From the NCBI RefSeq assembly GCF_030348825.1, contig NZ_JAUCES010000005.1:3162001-3226000 (forward strand): a stretch of DNA of 64,000 nucleotides, written 5' to 3'. Positions 42,682 through 54,681 of the stretch are shown one piece after another; position 1 is the first letter of the stretch, and the number at the start of each line of letters is the position of its first letter. The stretch is from Fictibacillus sp. b24 (GTDB taxonomy: Bacteria > Bacillota > Bacilli > Bacillales > Fictibacillaceae). A model generated the notes under the pieces. It worked only from the letters and a program-made list of their open reading frames with translations, was not told the DNA's origin and made no database searches. Both the position numbers and the translations under genes were made by a program.

Positions 42682-44370
42682 TTAATTTAAACTAGATGCT
42701 CCTGCACTTACGTCTAGATCATATGCCCCGCTTCCTCTGCTTGATGAGACTTTTACCTGATAGACTCCTGTGGTTGTCGGCTTGAAGAACGCATGATCTT
42801 GACGTTCGTTTTGCGATGAACTAACTACTGTTTTCCCGCTTGGGTCAATTAAAGATACTGTATAGTTGTGTGATGCTGGGAAGATGAACCATCCAGGGCT
42901 ATAGTTTTCAGTGATAACAGTCATTGAAACCGGATATGATGTTGACGTTACATTGAGTGAGAAAGTTTGGGATCCACCTGAACTCAAACTGCCGCGCTTA
43001 TAAAAATGATCAGGTAAAGCAGGGCCTGATCCACTTAAGCCGCCTGCTGTTTTAACTGCAGCATGTCCGTCTAGTCTGCCATAACCGTATTCATTATCTT
43101 TACCTGCCTTTCCAAAATCGATAGCCGTAGAGTACAAAGCATTTTTTATTTGCGGTTCTGTGATTGAAGGATTAGCATCATGCATGAGTGCAATTGTCCC
43201 TGCAGTAAAAGGGGTTGCCATACTTGTACCGCTATATGATATATATTGATTGCCTGAGTTCGCTTTTGCTGCTGTAATGTTATATCCTGGTGCAAATATA
43301 TCTGGCTTCACTCTGCCGTCAGCCGTTGGACCTCTAGATGAGAAATATGCCAGATTAAATCCACCTTCACCAAGATCAGCGCCTGCTCCAACTGTGATCG
43401 CCTTATCAGCCGCTCCCGGTGATCCAATTGTAGATGAAGATGGTCCTGAATTCCCTGCTGCAACCGCTACAGCAAGTCCAGCAGCAGATGCATTGTTTAC
43501 CGCTACTGAAGTCGCATCTTTTCCATCTGAACTTCCAGATGTACCAAGGCTAAGGGAAATGACCTCAATTCCGTATGTATCTTTATTTTGAACAGCCCAA
43601 TCAATACCAGCTGTAACTGTACTCATGCTTCCTGACCCGTTGCTGTCCAAAACTTTTACACCGACTAAAGCTGCTCCTGGTGCAACTCCTTTGTTAGCAG
43701 GATTGGCATCCCCTTCACCCGCAACGATGCTTCCACAGTGAGTCCCGTGACCATTGTCATCATAAGGTGCAGTACGATTGTTCACTAGGTCTTTCCAGCC
43801 AATTACTTTTCCGCCATCCAGATCAACGTGTGATGCATCAATTCCAGTATCAATGACAGCTACTACACTGTCATTTTTAGTGTATGAACGCTCATTCCCA
43901 TCTCTGTCACCTGTCAGTCCATAATCAGCACGTGCTTTAGCGGTACCAAACCAATTGTTTGCCGTTTCTAAATTCATTTGAACTGGCGCGTCGTATTCAA
44001 CCTGTTTTACAAAAGGCAAATGCTCAAGAAGCAAAACCTGCTTTTTGGTCATGGTTGCTGCCATCCCGTTAATGACTTTGTATTCAAATGATTTTTTGAA
44101 AACACCAATCTTTGAAGACAGCTTTTCGAAAGCCTTTCCTTGTGCAAATTCTTCATTAAACTGAATAATAACGGGTACCTTTTCATCAGCACTCAGCTGC
44201 TCCAGCTTACTTTCAAGATTATCGAATAGTTTGTTTTCATTGAGATTTACCATTGCCTCTGATAGTTTTTGATCAGTTACCTGTTTCGGACTTTCTGCCA
44301 TGACCGAGAAAGGTGTAAGCATAATCGTCGCCGCTAAAAATGTCGTCGTTGCAAATTTACTCTTGTTCAC
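42682..44370 (-). CDS. Secreted subtilisin-like serine protease (S8 family)
   Basis: A 562-residue extracellular protease. Residues 1-25 are a signal peptide ending in VMA. Residues about 55-130 are an I9-type inhibitory propeptide (VPVIIQFNE, then YKVINGMAATMTKKQV). The catalytic domain has Asp in AVIDTGIDASH (about 170), His in NGHGTHCGS (about 207) and Ser in SGTSMATP (about 380). A C-terminal beta domain of about 100 residues (SQTFSLNVTSTSYP to GAYDLDVSAG) resembles PPC domains. The start is GTG with AGGAGG 7 bp upstream. A Spo0A-like box lies upstream, so stationary-phase expression is possible. Confidence 0.95.
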   Translation of the reverse strand: MNKSKFATTTFLAATIMLTPFSVMAESPKQVTDQKLSEAMVNLNENKLFDNLESKLEQLSADEKVPVIIQFNEEFAQGKAFEKLSSKIGVFKKSFEYKVINGMAATMTKKQVLLLEHLPFVKQVEYDAPVQMNLETANNWFGTAKARADYGLTGDRDGNERSYTKNDSVVAVIDTGIDASHVDLDGGKVIGWKDLVNNRTAPYDDNGHGTHCGSIVAGEGDANPANKGVAPGAALVGVKVLDSNGSGSMSTVTAGIDWAVQNKDTYGIEVISLSLGTSGSSDGKDATSVAVNNASAAGLAVAVAAGNSGPSSSTIGSPGAADKAITVGAGADLGEGGFNLAYFSSRGPTADGRVKPDIFAPGYNITAAKANSGNQYISYSGTSMATPFTAGTIALMHDANPSITEPQIKNALYSTAIDFGKAGKDNEYGYGRLDGHAAVKTAGGLSGSGPALPDHFYKRGSLSSGGSQTFSLNVTSTSYPVSMTVITENYSPGWFIFPASHNYTVSLIDPSGKTVVSSSQNERQDHAFFKPTTTGVYQVKVSSSRGSGAYDLDVSAGASSLN

Positions 44371-44743
44371 CCTAAAACCTCCTACTTCCTATTTAATCTG
44401 AAAATTTCGTCACTTGTTGGTGATTACTTCCATATTAAACAGAAATCGGATGAATGAGGATAAGGCATAGGGTTGATTTTTAGAGTCGGTACGATGTCGT
44501 CTTTTTTTGACAAAAAGGTATCTATTTAGTAAGTTTGTTTGGTTTATTTAACCTCTTTTATACTTCTAAAGTAGTATACGGCGCTTTTTTCTCTACGCTG
44601 AACCAAAAATCCCACTTGGAAAGAACTTGTTAGAGGAGATTTGAATAGCTGCTCCGTGAAACGAAGAGCAAGCTGCGCGGAAATGGACCTTAACGGTTTG
44701 GAACCCCTGCGCAAATATAAGTTTTTTCATTTTCTCCATGGAC
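44371..44743. other. Upstream region of the protease gene
   Basis: About 370 bp. It holds a Spo0A-like box (44503-44514) and should contain the protease promoter. The part at 44630-44740 has a GC-richer stretch, GCTCCGTGAAACGAAGAGC, that can form a hairpin, but no gene is supported. Confidence 0.45.
44503..44514 (-). promoter_or_regulatory. Spo0A-box-like site
   Basis: On the minus strand TTTGTCAAAAAA fits the 0A-box consensus TTTGTCRAAAAA at all positions. It is about 130 bp before the protease start. Chance matches are possible in AT-rich DNA. Confidence 0.5.
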
Positions 44744-44874
44744 CAGTTGATTGGAGTGGAAGGTGTGAGACTCCTGCGGGACGAGCGGGCAGGTGAGACA
44801 CTTAAGAGTGAAACGTCCGAATGTCGCTCACTGCCTGCCCCGCGGAAAGCGAAGCACCTGGAACGGAAATCAAC
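44744..44874 (-). repeat. Dispersed palindrome repeat, copy 10
   Basis: Reverse copy from AGTTGATTGGAGTGGAAGG to GGAACGGAAATCAACC. It is one of the best-preserved copies, with GCAGGTGAGACACTT and GCTCACTGCCTGCCCCGCGG. Confidence 0.92.
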
Positions 44875-44888
44875 CTCTATCAAAAAAA

Positions 44889-44916
44889 TGAAAAGCCCGC
44901 CAAAAATGGCAGGCTT
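44889..44916 (-). terminator. Terminator of the hut operon
   Basis: Minus-strand stem AAGCCTGCCA/TGGCGGGCTT followed by TTCATTTTTTT. Confidence 0.82.
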
Positions 44917-44927
44917 CCAAAATAACC

Positions 44928-45184
44928 TTAAGACCCATGCTTATAATACTCTTGTTTTGCTTCTGCCAACACACGCAGCGGCAGTTTATCTGCAAGTTTA
45001 AATGCCTCTTTTTCGTTCAGTTCAAGCGTCTTAACCAGCTTCTCTATCTTTTCCTCAGATGGAATCATTCTGCCTTTTTCAATATCGGCCATATACTGCG
45101 GCGTAATGCTTAGTCTGCGAGCTAGCTCGGATTTACTTAAGCCTTTTTGATTTCTCGACATCTCAATAAATTTTCCAAAATCAC

Positions 45185-45188
<4 letters not shown>
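44928..45188 (-). CDS. XRE-family regulator at the end of the hut operon
   Basis: An 86-residue helix-turn-helix protein. The Cro/CI-type domain covers about 8-65 (NQKGLSKSELARRLSITPQYMADIEKGRMIPS). It overlaps hutG by 4 bp (ATGA), and its AAGGAGG lies in the end of hutG, so it is translated with the hut enzymes. In B. subtilis this position is held by the histidine permease hutM instead. It may regulate hut or a distant target; nothing in the sequence tells which. Confidence 0.85.
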
Positions 45189-47417
<2,229 letters not shown>

Positions 47418-49079
47418 TTATTTCTCGATCATCGGCAGGTCAACGCCTTTTTCTTTTGCTGTTTCTATTGCTAAGTCATAGCCTGCATCAGCATGTCTTA
47501 CGATCCCCATTCCAGGGTCACTTGTTAATACACGCTCTAAACGGCGTGCAGCTTCTTCTGTTCCGTCTGCCACAACGACCATTCCAGCATGAAGGGAATA
47601 ACCCATCCCAACACCTCCGCCATGGTGTACAGACACCCAGCTTGCACCATTTACTGCATTAATCATCGCGTTCAAAATTGGCCAGTCTGCAACCGCATCA
47701 CTGCCATCAATCATTCCTTCTGTTTCACGGTTTGGCGAAGCAACTGAACCGCAATCCAAGTGATCTCGCCCGATCACGATCGGTGCTGACAGTTCTCCAG
47801 AAGCGACCATTTCATTGATGATTTTTCCAAACTTCGCGCGCTCTCCATACCCCAGCCAGCAGATACGTGACGGAAGGCCTTGGAACTGAACTTTTTCTTG
47901 TGCCATCTTGATCCATTTGCAGAGGTGCTCGTTATCACTAAACTCTCGTAAAATCACTTCATCTGTTTTTCTGATATCTTCCGGATCTCCCGATAACGCT
48001 ACCCATCTAAAAGGTCCTTTTCCTTCACAGAACAATGGACGGATAAACGCTGGAACAAATCCAGGGAAATCAAAGGCATTTTTTACTCCTTCGTCGAAAG
48101 CAACTTGTCTGATGTTGTTGCCATAATCGAAAACAACAGCACCCTTTTTTTGCATCTCTAGCATCGCCTCTACATGAATCGCCATCGATTTCTTTGACTT
48201 TTCAATGTATTGGTCCGGGTTGCGTTTACGAAGTTCTGCCCCTTCTTCCATCGTGAACCCAACTGGCAAATAACCATGCAGTGGGTCGTGCGCAGATGTC
48301 TGATCAGTAACGAGATCAGGTATCTCACCCATCTCAATCATCTTTGGTAAAAGTTCAGCTGCGTTTCCTAACAGTCCGATGGACAAAGGCTCACCTTTTG
48401 CCGCATATTCTTTAGCCATCGTTAATGCTTCTTCTAAGCTTTCAGTCTTTTTATCTAGATATCTTGTGTCCAAACGGCGCTGAATTCTTGTTTCATCTAC
48501 ATCTATCGCGATCACAACACCATCATTCATCGTTACAGCAAGAGGCTGCGCTCCACCCATTCCTCCAAGACCGGCAGTTAGTGTTATCGTACCTTTTAAG
48601 GATCCGTTAAAATGCTTGCGTGCCGCTTCTGCAAACGTTTCATACGTTCCTTGCAGAATGCCTTGCGTTCCAATATAGATCCAGCTTCCTGCCGTCATCT
48701 GGCCGTACATCATCAGACCTCTTCTTTCTAAATCACGGAACGTCTCCCAGTTAGCCCATGCAGGAACAAGGTTAGAGTTTGCAAGCAAAACGCGTGGTGC
48801 ATCAGTATGTGACTTAAATACAGCAACTGGTTTCCCTGATTGCACAAGAAGGGTTTCATCATTTTCTAAACGTTCAAGTGTTTCAATGATCTTATGATAA
48901 GAATCCCAGTTGCGGGCTGCTTTTCCGATACCGCCATAAACAACGAGTTCATCTGGATTCTCCGCCACTTCCCCATCTAAGTTATTCATCAGCATCCGGA
49001 TGGCCGCTTCTTGAACCCACCCTTTTGCCGATAATTTTGTACCTCTAGCAGCTGATATAGAATGTTTTACGTTTGACAT
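47418..49079 (-). CDS. hutU: Urocanate hydratase HutU
   Basis: A 553-residue NAD+-dependent urocanase, converting urocanate to imidazolone propionate. Typical stretches are [30 protein letters not shown]-like sequence near 125-150, [13 protein letters not shown], and the C-terminal [17 protein letters not shown]. The length is standard. AAAGGAGG precedes the ATG. It lies 17 bp after hutH and 15 bp before hutI. Confidence 0.98.
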   Translation of the reverse strand: MSNVKHSISAARGTKLSAKGWVQEAAIRMLMNNLDGEVAENPDELVVYGGIGKAARNWDSYHKIIETLERLENDETLLVQSGKPVAVFKSHTDAPRVLLANSNLVPAWANWETFRDLERRGLMMYGQMTAGSWIYIGTQGILQGTYETFAEAARKHFNGSLKGTITLTAGLGGMGGAQPLAVTMNDGVVIAIDVDETRIQRRLDTRYLDKKTESLEEALTMAKEYAAKGEPLSIGLLGNAAELLPKMIEMGEIPDLVTDQTSAHDPLHGYLPVGFTMEEGAELRKRNPDQYIEKSKKSMAIHVEAMLEMQKKGAVVFDYGNNIRQVAFDEGVKNAFDFPGFVPAFIRPLFCEGKGPFRWVALSGDPEDIRKTDEVILREFSDNEHLCKWIKMAQEKVQFQGLPSRICWLGYGERAKFGKIINEMVASGELSAPIVIGRDHLDCGSVASPNRETEGMIDGSDAVADWPILNAMINAVNGASWVSVHHGGGVGMGYSLHAGMVVVADGTEEAARRLERVLTSDPGMGIVRHADAGYDLAIETAKEKGVDLPMIEK

Positions 49080-49096
49080 GTAAAAATACCTCCTTT

Positions 49097-50623
49097 TTAA
49101 TGTGCTAACTTTTGAGCTTTTGTTCCGATTAAAATTTCATTCCAAGATTGGTCAAGAATCCATGAAGCAACAGCTTCCATGTCCCTGTGAAACATACGGT
49201 CACATTGGATTGTCGGACAAACAATTCTTCCATGCTCGTAAACTTTTTTAGTTTTTGGCGCGAGTTTTTCAGGTCCCCTGAAATCTGCCGCCTGCATCGC
49301 ACAGATTAATTCTACTGCCAGCACTCTTCTTGCATTTGCAATGATCTGCGCTGCATGTCTTGAAGCAATCGTCCCCATACTTACATGATCTTCCTGGTTC
49401 GCTGATGAAGGAATCGAATCAACGCTTGCAGGGTGAGCAAGCGTTTTATTTTCAGACACAAGCGATGCAGCTGCATATTGCATGATCATCGCACCAGACT
49501 CAAGTCCAGGATTGGGACTTAGAAAACCTGGCAAGTCGCTTAGCTGGGGGTTGACCATTCGCTCGATGCGGCGTTCCGAAATATTCGCCCACTCCGCTGC
49601 TGCAAGCTTCAAGAAGTCCATCGCAAAGGCGATCGGCTGACCATGAAAATTACCGCCTGAGATAATCTTGTTGCCATTATCAAAAATCAGCGGATTATCA
49701 GTTGCAGCGTTCATTTCAATCTCAAGCTTTTCTTTTACATAACCAAGTACTTGCCAAGATGCTCCGTGTACTTGTGGGATGCATCTTAATGAATACGCAT
49801 CTTGCACTCTGATTTCGCCTTGCTTAGTAGTAAGCTGACTGCCTTCTAAATATGCTCTAAGACGCTCAGCCACTTCTACTTGTTCTTTATATCCTCTTGC
49901 AAGATGCACGTCTTCATCAAATGCATCTGTTATTCCTCTTAAACTTTCAGTTGTTAAAGAAGCGATGGCATCTGCCATGAGCCCGATTCGTTCAGCCTCT
50001 ATATATGCTGCAATCCCCTGAGCTGTCATGGCTTGTGTTCCATTAATTAAAGCAAGGCCCTCTTTAGCCGTTAACACAACGGGTTCAATACCAGCTCTCT
50101 TTAATGCTTCTTGACCAGGAAGACGCTCTCCTTTGTAATACGCCTCTCCTTCACCTACTAAGACCAGTGCTAAATGAGAAAGTGGAGCCAGATCACCGCT
50201 CGCTCCTAGGGACCCTTGCTGCGGAACAACAGGATGGACACTCTTCTCCACTAGCTCTAACAGCCGTTCAATTACTACAGGTCGGATACCCGAAAATCCT
50301 TTTAACAGCGCATTTGCTCTTAAAATAAGCATAAGGCGACTGATTGTCTCAGGAAACGGTTCCCCAATCCCACACGCATGGCTGCGAATCAGATTGATCT
50401 GCAATGTCTCAACATCATCTCTAGAAATAAAAACATCACTAAACTTCCCAAAGCCAGTCGTGATCCCGTATACCACTTTACCTTCAGCCACAATCTCTTC
50501 AACCGCTTTCCGGCTGTCAGCAACTTTTTTCATGCTGACCGGGCAAGCTTCTACGGGTTCGTTATCATGCAGAATCCACTTGATTTCTTCCATGGAAAGT
50601 GTATTACCTGTTAATGTAATCAT
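49097..50623 (-). CDS. hutH: Histidine ammonia-lyase HutH
   Basis: A 508-residue enzyme that removes ammonia from histidine to make urocanate. The catalytic MIO group forms from ASG in [14 protein letters not shown] (about 140-153). The C-terminal [12 protein letters not shown] is also typical. The ATG at 50623 is chosen since GAGGGA lies 5 bp before it; the ATG at 50629 overlaps that box. Expression depends on read-through of the HutP-controlled terminator upstream. A 21-bp-unit tandem array lies in its leader. Confidence 0.98.
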   Translation of the reverse strand: MITLTGNTLSMEEIKWILHDNEPVEACPVSMKKVADSRKAVEEIVAEGKVVYGITTGFGKFSDVFISRDDVETLQINLIRSHACGIGEPFPETISRLMLILRANALLKGFSGIRPVVIERLLELVEKSVHPVVPQQGSLGASGDLAPLSHLALVLVGEGEAYYKGERLPGQEALKRAGIEPVVLTAKEGLALINGTQAMTAQGIAAYIEAERIGLMADAIASLTTESLRGITDAFDEDVHLARGYKEQVEVAERLRAYLEGSQLTTKQGEIRVQDAYSLRCIPQVHGASWQVLGYVKEKLEIEMNAATDNPLIFDNGNKIISGGNFHGQPIAFAMDFLKLAAAEWANISERRIERMVNPQLSDLPGFLSPNPGLESGAMIMQYAAASLVSENKTLAHPASVDSIPSSANQEDHVSMGTIASRHAAQIIANARRVLAVELICAMQAADFRGPEKLAPKTKKVYEHGRIVCPTIQCDRMFHRDMEAVASWILDQSWNEILIGTKAQKLAH

Positions 50624-50666
50624 CTTCATCCCTCATTTTCTAAGACTCTGTTTATAATCGATTTGA

Positions 50667-50771
50667 CTCGCGGATATATGTTAAAAACTTGCGGAATTAC
50701 GACTGAAATTCGCGGGATTATCGTTAAAACTCGCGGGATTAATTCTAGATCTCGCGGAATTAATGCTTATT
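50667..50771. repeat. Tandem array A3, five 21-bp units, in the hutP-hutH spacer
   Basis: Units start at 50667, 50688, 50709, 50730 and 50751. The core is CTCGCGGGATTA (variants CTCGCGGATATA, CTTGCGGAATTA, TTCGCGGGATTA, CTCGCGGAATTA) plus 9 variable bases. It lies downstream of the HutP terminator and within the hut mRNA before hutH. Confidence 0.9.
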
Positions 50772-50841
50772 TTTCATTTTTTACAATCGCAAGGTCCCCG
50801 AAAGCGAGAAATCAACCACTTTCATGAGCTTTTATTACAAA

Positions 50842-50880
50842 CAAAAAGAGCGCACCCGAAAGAAACACTTTCGAATACGC
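50842..50880 (-). terminator. HutP-controlled attenuator terminator
   Basis: A 13-bp stem, fully paired with four G-T pairs (GCGTATTCGAAAG / CTTTCGGGTGCGC), followed by TCTTTTTG on the minus strand. It lies between hutP and hutH, the place of the HutP-regulated terminator in B. subtilis. Confidence 0.88.
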
Positions 50881-50883
50881 CCC

Positions 50884-50900
50884 CTCATCACTAGTTGCTA
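50884..50900 (-). promoter_or_regulatory. HutP RNA-binding site (NAG triplets)
   Basis: The minus strand reads TAG-N4-TAG-N4-GAG immediately before the attenuator stem, matching the three NAG motifs with 4-nt spacing bound by HutP. A further TAG lies 6 nt upstream (50907-50909). Confidence 0.8.
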
Positions 50901-50910
50901 TGGGCACTAT

Positions 50911-51345
50911 TTAAATATGATTAATACCGAGTCCGATCGCTTCATGCTCCAATCCTTTTACAGGAGCACCGATCGTTCCGTATAAAGCGACCGCTATCCA
51001 GTCCCCTTCTTCCTTCTTTTCATAAGGATTGCCGCGGACAACAATAAACCGTAAACCGACAGTCCTAAGAACCGTTCCTAGTTGAACCTGTCCTCTAGTC
51101 ACTCCATGAAATGCTTCCATGATCGCATGGTAAAGGGAATGTGTTTCGCGATAAATCCCGCTTTGAATCACCTGTTCATTTTTGGCTGCTGTTTCAATCG
51201 CAGCTACTACCTTTTGAGAATCCATCGAACCGGCTTTGCCTACGCAATACTTCCAGCCCTGTTTTTCTATTTCAGGCAGATAGCTTTCGTCTAATACACC
51301 TAACATAGCCATTTTTCCAATCAATCGCTCGTTCGATAATGCCAT
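50911..51345 (-). CDS. hutP: Histidine-utilisation antiterminator HutP
   Basis: A 144-residue RNA-binding antiterminator. With L-histidine and Mg2+ it binds NAG repeats in the leader and prevents termination before hutH. Typical parts are [39 protein letters not shown] (His ligands) and the end [14 protein letters not shown]. The ATG at 51345 matches the usual N-terminus ([11 protein letters not shown]), although the RBS is weak. It is the first gene of the operon. Confidence 0.97.
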   Translation of the reverse strand: MALSNERLIGKMAMLGVLDESYLPEIEKQGWKYCVGKAGSMDSQKVVAAIETAAKNEQVIQSGIYRETHSLYHAIMEAFHGVTRGQVQLGTVLRTVGLRFIVVRGNPYEKKEEGDWIAVALYGTIGAPVKGLEHEAIGLGINHI

Positions 51346-51387
51346 TTCATGAACCACTCTTTCTGCTCACGGCTAATAACTATCTCT

Positions 51388-51416
51388 AGTGTATGCGTTT
51401 ACAATTTGTCCGTCAA
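51388..51416 (-). promoter_or_regulatory. hut promoter with CcpA site (cre)
   Basis: TTGACG (51411-51416) and TACACT (51388-51393), 17 bp apart. TTGTAAACGCATACAC (51389-51404) matches the cre consensus WTGNAARCGNWWWCAW except at the last base and covers the -10, so glucose repression through CcpA is expected. Confidence 0.85.
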
Positions 51417-51526
51417 TTCCCTTTCAACAACTTATCACGGCACTACAGTAAAGAAAAAGACATGTATAATCTATCAATCTAGCGGTAAGAATGTAAGTAA
51501 GAATATAACGGAATGAGGGTTGTAAC

Positions 51527-51985
51527 ATGTTAAACGTACAAAAAGAAATTGCACTTGCTTCAATGTCACGAACACCGCAGTTTGAGGAAAATGCGAATGA
51601 CTTTTTTATTGCTTATGACAAAGGACATAACCCTATATTGCTCTTGCCTACAACCAAAGGTTTTCTTCCAGATGGCCAACTTTATGCCATCTCATTTATA
51701 AAGAAGGAAAACAACTCCTACCAATTTACGCTCTCAGATAAAATCATGCCTTTTTCAATGGAAGAAGCTACACTCATACACGATCAGCTCGGATTCTTCT
51801 TCGGCCCTGAAAACAATATGTTAACAAGTTTTTTCAAAGGTGACATATATGGCGCGTATGTTGTTTGGGCGAAGCATATGGTTAAACAGCTGATCAACGA
51901 AACCCTGCAAAATTGGCATAACACTTCTGATGATTTCCAGCGAGAGAAACATAAAAATCGGCTAACCTTGCTGCTTCAAGCTTAA
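51527..51985 (+). CDS. Hypothetical protein
   Basis: A 152-residue soluble protein of unknown function, with no signal peptide or membrane segment. The first half alternates hydrophobic and polar residues (FFIAYDKGHNPILLLPTTKGFLPDGQLYAISFI) and the second half is helical with a charged end. GAGGG precedes the ATG. It stands alone between the hut promoter (divergent) and a terminator shared with a convergent permease gene. Confidence 0.7.
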   Translation: MLNVQKEIALASMSRTPQFEENANDFFIAYDKGHNPILLLPTTKGFLPDGQLYAISFIKKENNSYQFTLSDKIMPFSMEEATLIHDQLGFFFGPENNMLTSFFKGDIYGAYVVWAKHMVKQLINETLQNWHNTSDDFQREKHKNRLTLLLQA

Positions 51986-52004
51986 ATCTCCTTTGTATAA
52001 ATGC

Positions 52005-52058
52005 AAAAACTGCTAAGCCACTTCATCTTTACTTCAGGTGAGAGGTTTAGCAGTTTAT
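52005..52058. terminator. Bidirectional terminator
   Basis: Stem AAACTGCTAA(G)CC/GGTTTAGCAGTTT with T-rich tails on both strands, between convergent genes. Confidence 0.8.
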
Positions 52059-52067
52059 TTATTTAAA

Positions 52068-53186
52068 TCAAGTAGTCGGTGATGCTTGCTCGTTATTTTT
52101 TCTTTTCTTTTTTAACTGTTTTTTGAAGAACGTTGCAATAAATATGAGTGGAATATAACTGACCGCCAAGTAAAAACCGATTTTGTTCGTGTAATTATTG
52201 AGCAAATTGATTTTTAATCGAGTATCTAAGAAAATACAGGCAACTAATACAAGAGCTAATAAAACGATAAGCGTTACATGCTGACGGATGTTCAACATTA
52301 GTTTTGCTACCCGGCTCGAGGACCATATTGCAAGTGTAATATTGGGAAGGATCACAAGGCACCACATGGATACGAACACAAAGTCAAAACGCTCCACAAA
52401 TGACACTTGTACGATTTTCACCATAGAAAGCGTTGCCCATATATTTCTGGCCAACTGTTCCTGACTAAAGAAAGCAAACGAGAACAGCGTAACCAGTAAA
52501 TACATCATAAAGGTAAAGATATTAGCATGATGCGCAAATTTTTGAGAACGTTTTGCGTTTTTTATAAATGGATAAAAAACGAGCAGCGTCTCAAATCCGA
52601 GGTAACTGAGCATCATGTTTTTCGTTGCTGATAAATAATCTTTGAGGTTTTCATCAAATACAGGCAACAGATTAGAAAAATGAGTGAACTCTAGTGGATA
52701 AACCAACAAGAGGATTAATCCTAATGGAATGACGACTCCTAAGAAACAGATTCCTGCAACTGTTCGAAAACCTGAAGAAACGACGTAATATGTTAATAAG
52801 AGAAAGACAACAGCGATCTTCCAAGTACTTAAGGTAGGAAACATCCATACTTGTATCACTTCGATATACGTTCTTAAAACAGTAATGGACCATAATAGAA
52901 AGTAAAGTAAAAGAGCGAGATTAAACATGTTACCAAGAAGCCGGCCAAACAAAGATTTATGGATGGTCACGATATCTCCGTCACCATTGTCAAGCACATA
53001 ATAGATCATCCATATAAGTATATGTACAAAAGCGGCTGCGATAATGACCGAGATCCAAGAATCATAACCAGCATATTTTGCAATGACTCTCTGATAACCT
53101 AGAACTCCAACACCAACTTGTTCAGAATGCACAAGGAAAAAGACAAGAAAGGGAGACACGAGAAAAGCTTCTTTAATTTTTTGCAT
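52068..53186 (-). CDS. GerAB-family spore germination permease (orphan)
   Basis: A 372-residue integral membrane protein with about ten helices. The family signature is recognisable at the start (FLVFFLVHSEQVGVGVLGYQRVIAKYAGYDSWISV) and in LLLTYYVVSSGFRTVAGICF. In spores, GerAB-type proteins form the ligand-sensing subunit of germinant receptors together with GerAA and GerAC. Neither partner gene is present here, so it may work with subunits encoded elsewhere or be an amino-acid transporter-like relative. The RBS is weak. Confidence 0.85.
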   Translation of the reverse strand: MQKIKEAFLVSPFLVFFLVHSEQVGVGVLGYQRVIAKYAGYDSWISVIIAAAFVHILIWMIYYVLDNGDGDIVTIHKSLFGRLLGNMFNLALLLYFLLWSITVLRTYIEVIQVWMFPTLSTWKIAVVFLLLTYYVVSSGFRTVAGICFLGVVIPLGLILLLVYPLEFTHFSNLLPVFDENLKDYLSATKNMMLSYLGFETLLVFYPFIKNAKRSQKFAHHANIFTFMMYLLVTLFSFAFFSQEQLARNIWATLSMVKIVQVSFVERFDFVFVSMWCLVILPNITLAIWSSSRVAKLMLNIRQHVTLIVLLALVLVACIFLDTRLKINLLNNYTNKIGFYLAVSYIPLIFIATFFKKQLKKKRKNNEQASPTT

Positions 53187-53270
53187 GACGATTTCCCGTC
53201 CTTTCTGCTGAAATGCTTATAAATCTTGTTTTAGCATTCCCAACAGAAAAGTCTTTAACCCATAAATAGC

Positions 53271-53322
53271 CAAAAAAGCTAACTCATGAAAAGGGATTAT
53301 CCCTTCTGAGTTAGCTTTCATT
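53271..53322 (-). terminator. Terminator of ktrB
   Basis: A 12-bp outer stem AAAGCTAACTCA/TGAGTTAGCTTT with an inner AAGGGATAATCCCTT hairpin, then TTT. Confidence 0.9.
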
Positions 53323-53325
53323 CTT

Positions 53326-54678
53326 TTACCCTGTAAATACTTCACCATCAGGATAACGAATATTATCTTTTGATTGTTTGGCTAGACTAAACGCCAATGT
53401 TAATGGACCTAACTTTCCGAAAACCATAACAGCACAGATGACTGCTTTTCCAATAACAGTTAGATCTGGGGTAAGCCCCATACTTAACCCTACCGTACCA
53501 AAAGCAGAAATGACTTCAAATACGATCATCATAAAAGAGGTGTCTTTCTGGACATATGTGATAATAAACAATGCTGCAAAAATAAACAAAATGGAAATGG
53601 TTGTGATAGCAAGTGCTCTATACACGACTGCATTTCTAATGGTTCGTTTCATAATAACTGTATCTTCTTTGCCTTTCAAAAATGCTGCAACAGTAAAAAG
53701 AATAACTACAAATGTTGTCAGCTTAATTCCTCCACCTGTTGAAGTACTCCCTGCTCCAACAAACATTAAAAGAATCATTAACAAAGATGTATCAGGATTT
53801 ATCGCAGTCATATCGATAGAGTTAAATCCTGCTGTTCTTGGAGAAACACCTTGAAAGTAAGAAGCCCAAAATTGCTCTATACCTGAAAGCATTCCGATTG
53901 TTTTAGGATTATTAAACTCAAATAAGTAAAAAAGTAAAATAGAAATCACATTGATGATTACTGTGGAAATCAGCATGACTTTCGTATGAAGGGAAAGGGT
54001 TTTCCATCTTCGGCTTACCCACATATCAACCAACACAGTAAAACCAATCCCACCGGTAATAAACAGGAACGATATAACGAGGTTCATTGTCGGATCTCCC
54101 ACATATCCCATTAACCCATCTGACCAAAGCGAGAATCCTGCGTTATTGTACGCTGATATTACGTGAAATACGCTGTAGTATATTCCTTTATAAAATCCTA
54201 AATCAGGTATAAGTCTTACCGAAAGAACAATAGTAGCAACCATTTGAATACTGATCGAAAACAAGAATAAGTTTCGTACTAACCTAATTACCCCGCCGAT
54301 CGACGGTTGATTTAATGCCTCTTGCATAAGAACCCTTTGCTTAATGGATATTTTCCTGCCCATCATAATGACGACTAAGGAAGCAAAGGACATAACGCCG
54401 AGTCCTCCAACTTGAATCAAAAACAGAATTACAATTTCACCAAACAAGGTAAATGTAGATCCTGGATCAACCGTAGCAAGTCCTGTTACGGTTGCAGCAG
54501 ATGTTGCGATAAAGAAGGCATCTATCCATGATAGGGCTTTTTCATGAGCAATGGGCAGCTTCAATAAACAAGTACCTACGAAAATAAGAAATAAGAACAG
54601 CAATGCTAAAAATTGAGGAGGACTCAATTTAATCGGATTGTGCAAGAATCGCTTACGATTTTTCACATGCAGTGCCAA
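53326..54678 (-). CDS. ktrB: Potassium uptake protein KtrB
   Basis: A 450-residue Trk/Ktr-type K+ channel subunit with about eight to ten membrane helices. The filter-like segments include ATSAATVTGLATVD, SAYNNAGFS (the AYNN turn), GVSPRTAGFNSIDM and FGTVGLSMG. It works with the cytoplasmic ring KtrA encoded 3 bp upstream. The start is TTG at 54678, with AAGGAG (overlapping the end of ktrA) 8 bp before it. The operon has a c-di-AMP riboswitch leader, which favours the ktrAB rather than the ktrCD set. Confidence 0.95.
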   Translation of the reverse strand: MALHVKNRKRFLHNPIKLSPPQFLALLFLFLIFVGTCLLKLPIAHEKALSWIDAFFIATSAATVTGLATVDPGSTFTLFGEIVILFLIQVGGLGVMSFASLVVIMMGRKISIKQRVLMQEALNQPSIGGVIRLVRNLFLFSISIQMVATIVLSVRLIPDLGFYKGIYYSVFHVISAYNNAGFSLWSDGLMGYVGDPTMNLVISFLFITGGIGFTVLVDMWVSRRWKTLSLHTKVMLISTVIINVISILLFYLFEFNNPKTIGMLSGIEQFWASYFQGVSPRTAGFNSIDMTAINPDTSLLMILLMFVGAGSTSTGGGIKLTTFVVILFTVAAFLKGKEDTVIMKRTIRNAVVYRALAITTISILFIFAALFIITYVQKDTSFMMIVFEVISAFGTVGLSMGLTPDLTVIGKAVICAVMVFGKLGPLTLAFSLAKQSKDNIRYPDGEVFTG

Positions 54679-54681
54679 AGC

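Noticed and set aside
43250-43591. 113-codon frame opposite the protease gene
   Set aside because: Antisense shadow of a clearly coding protease frame.
53378-53854. 158-codon frame opposite ktrB
   Set aside because: Antisense shadow; ktrB has full family motifs in the other strand.
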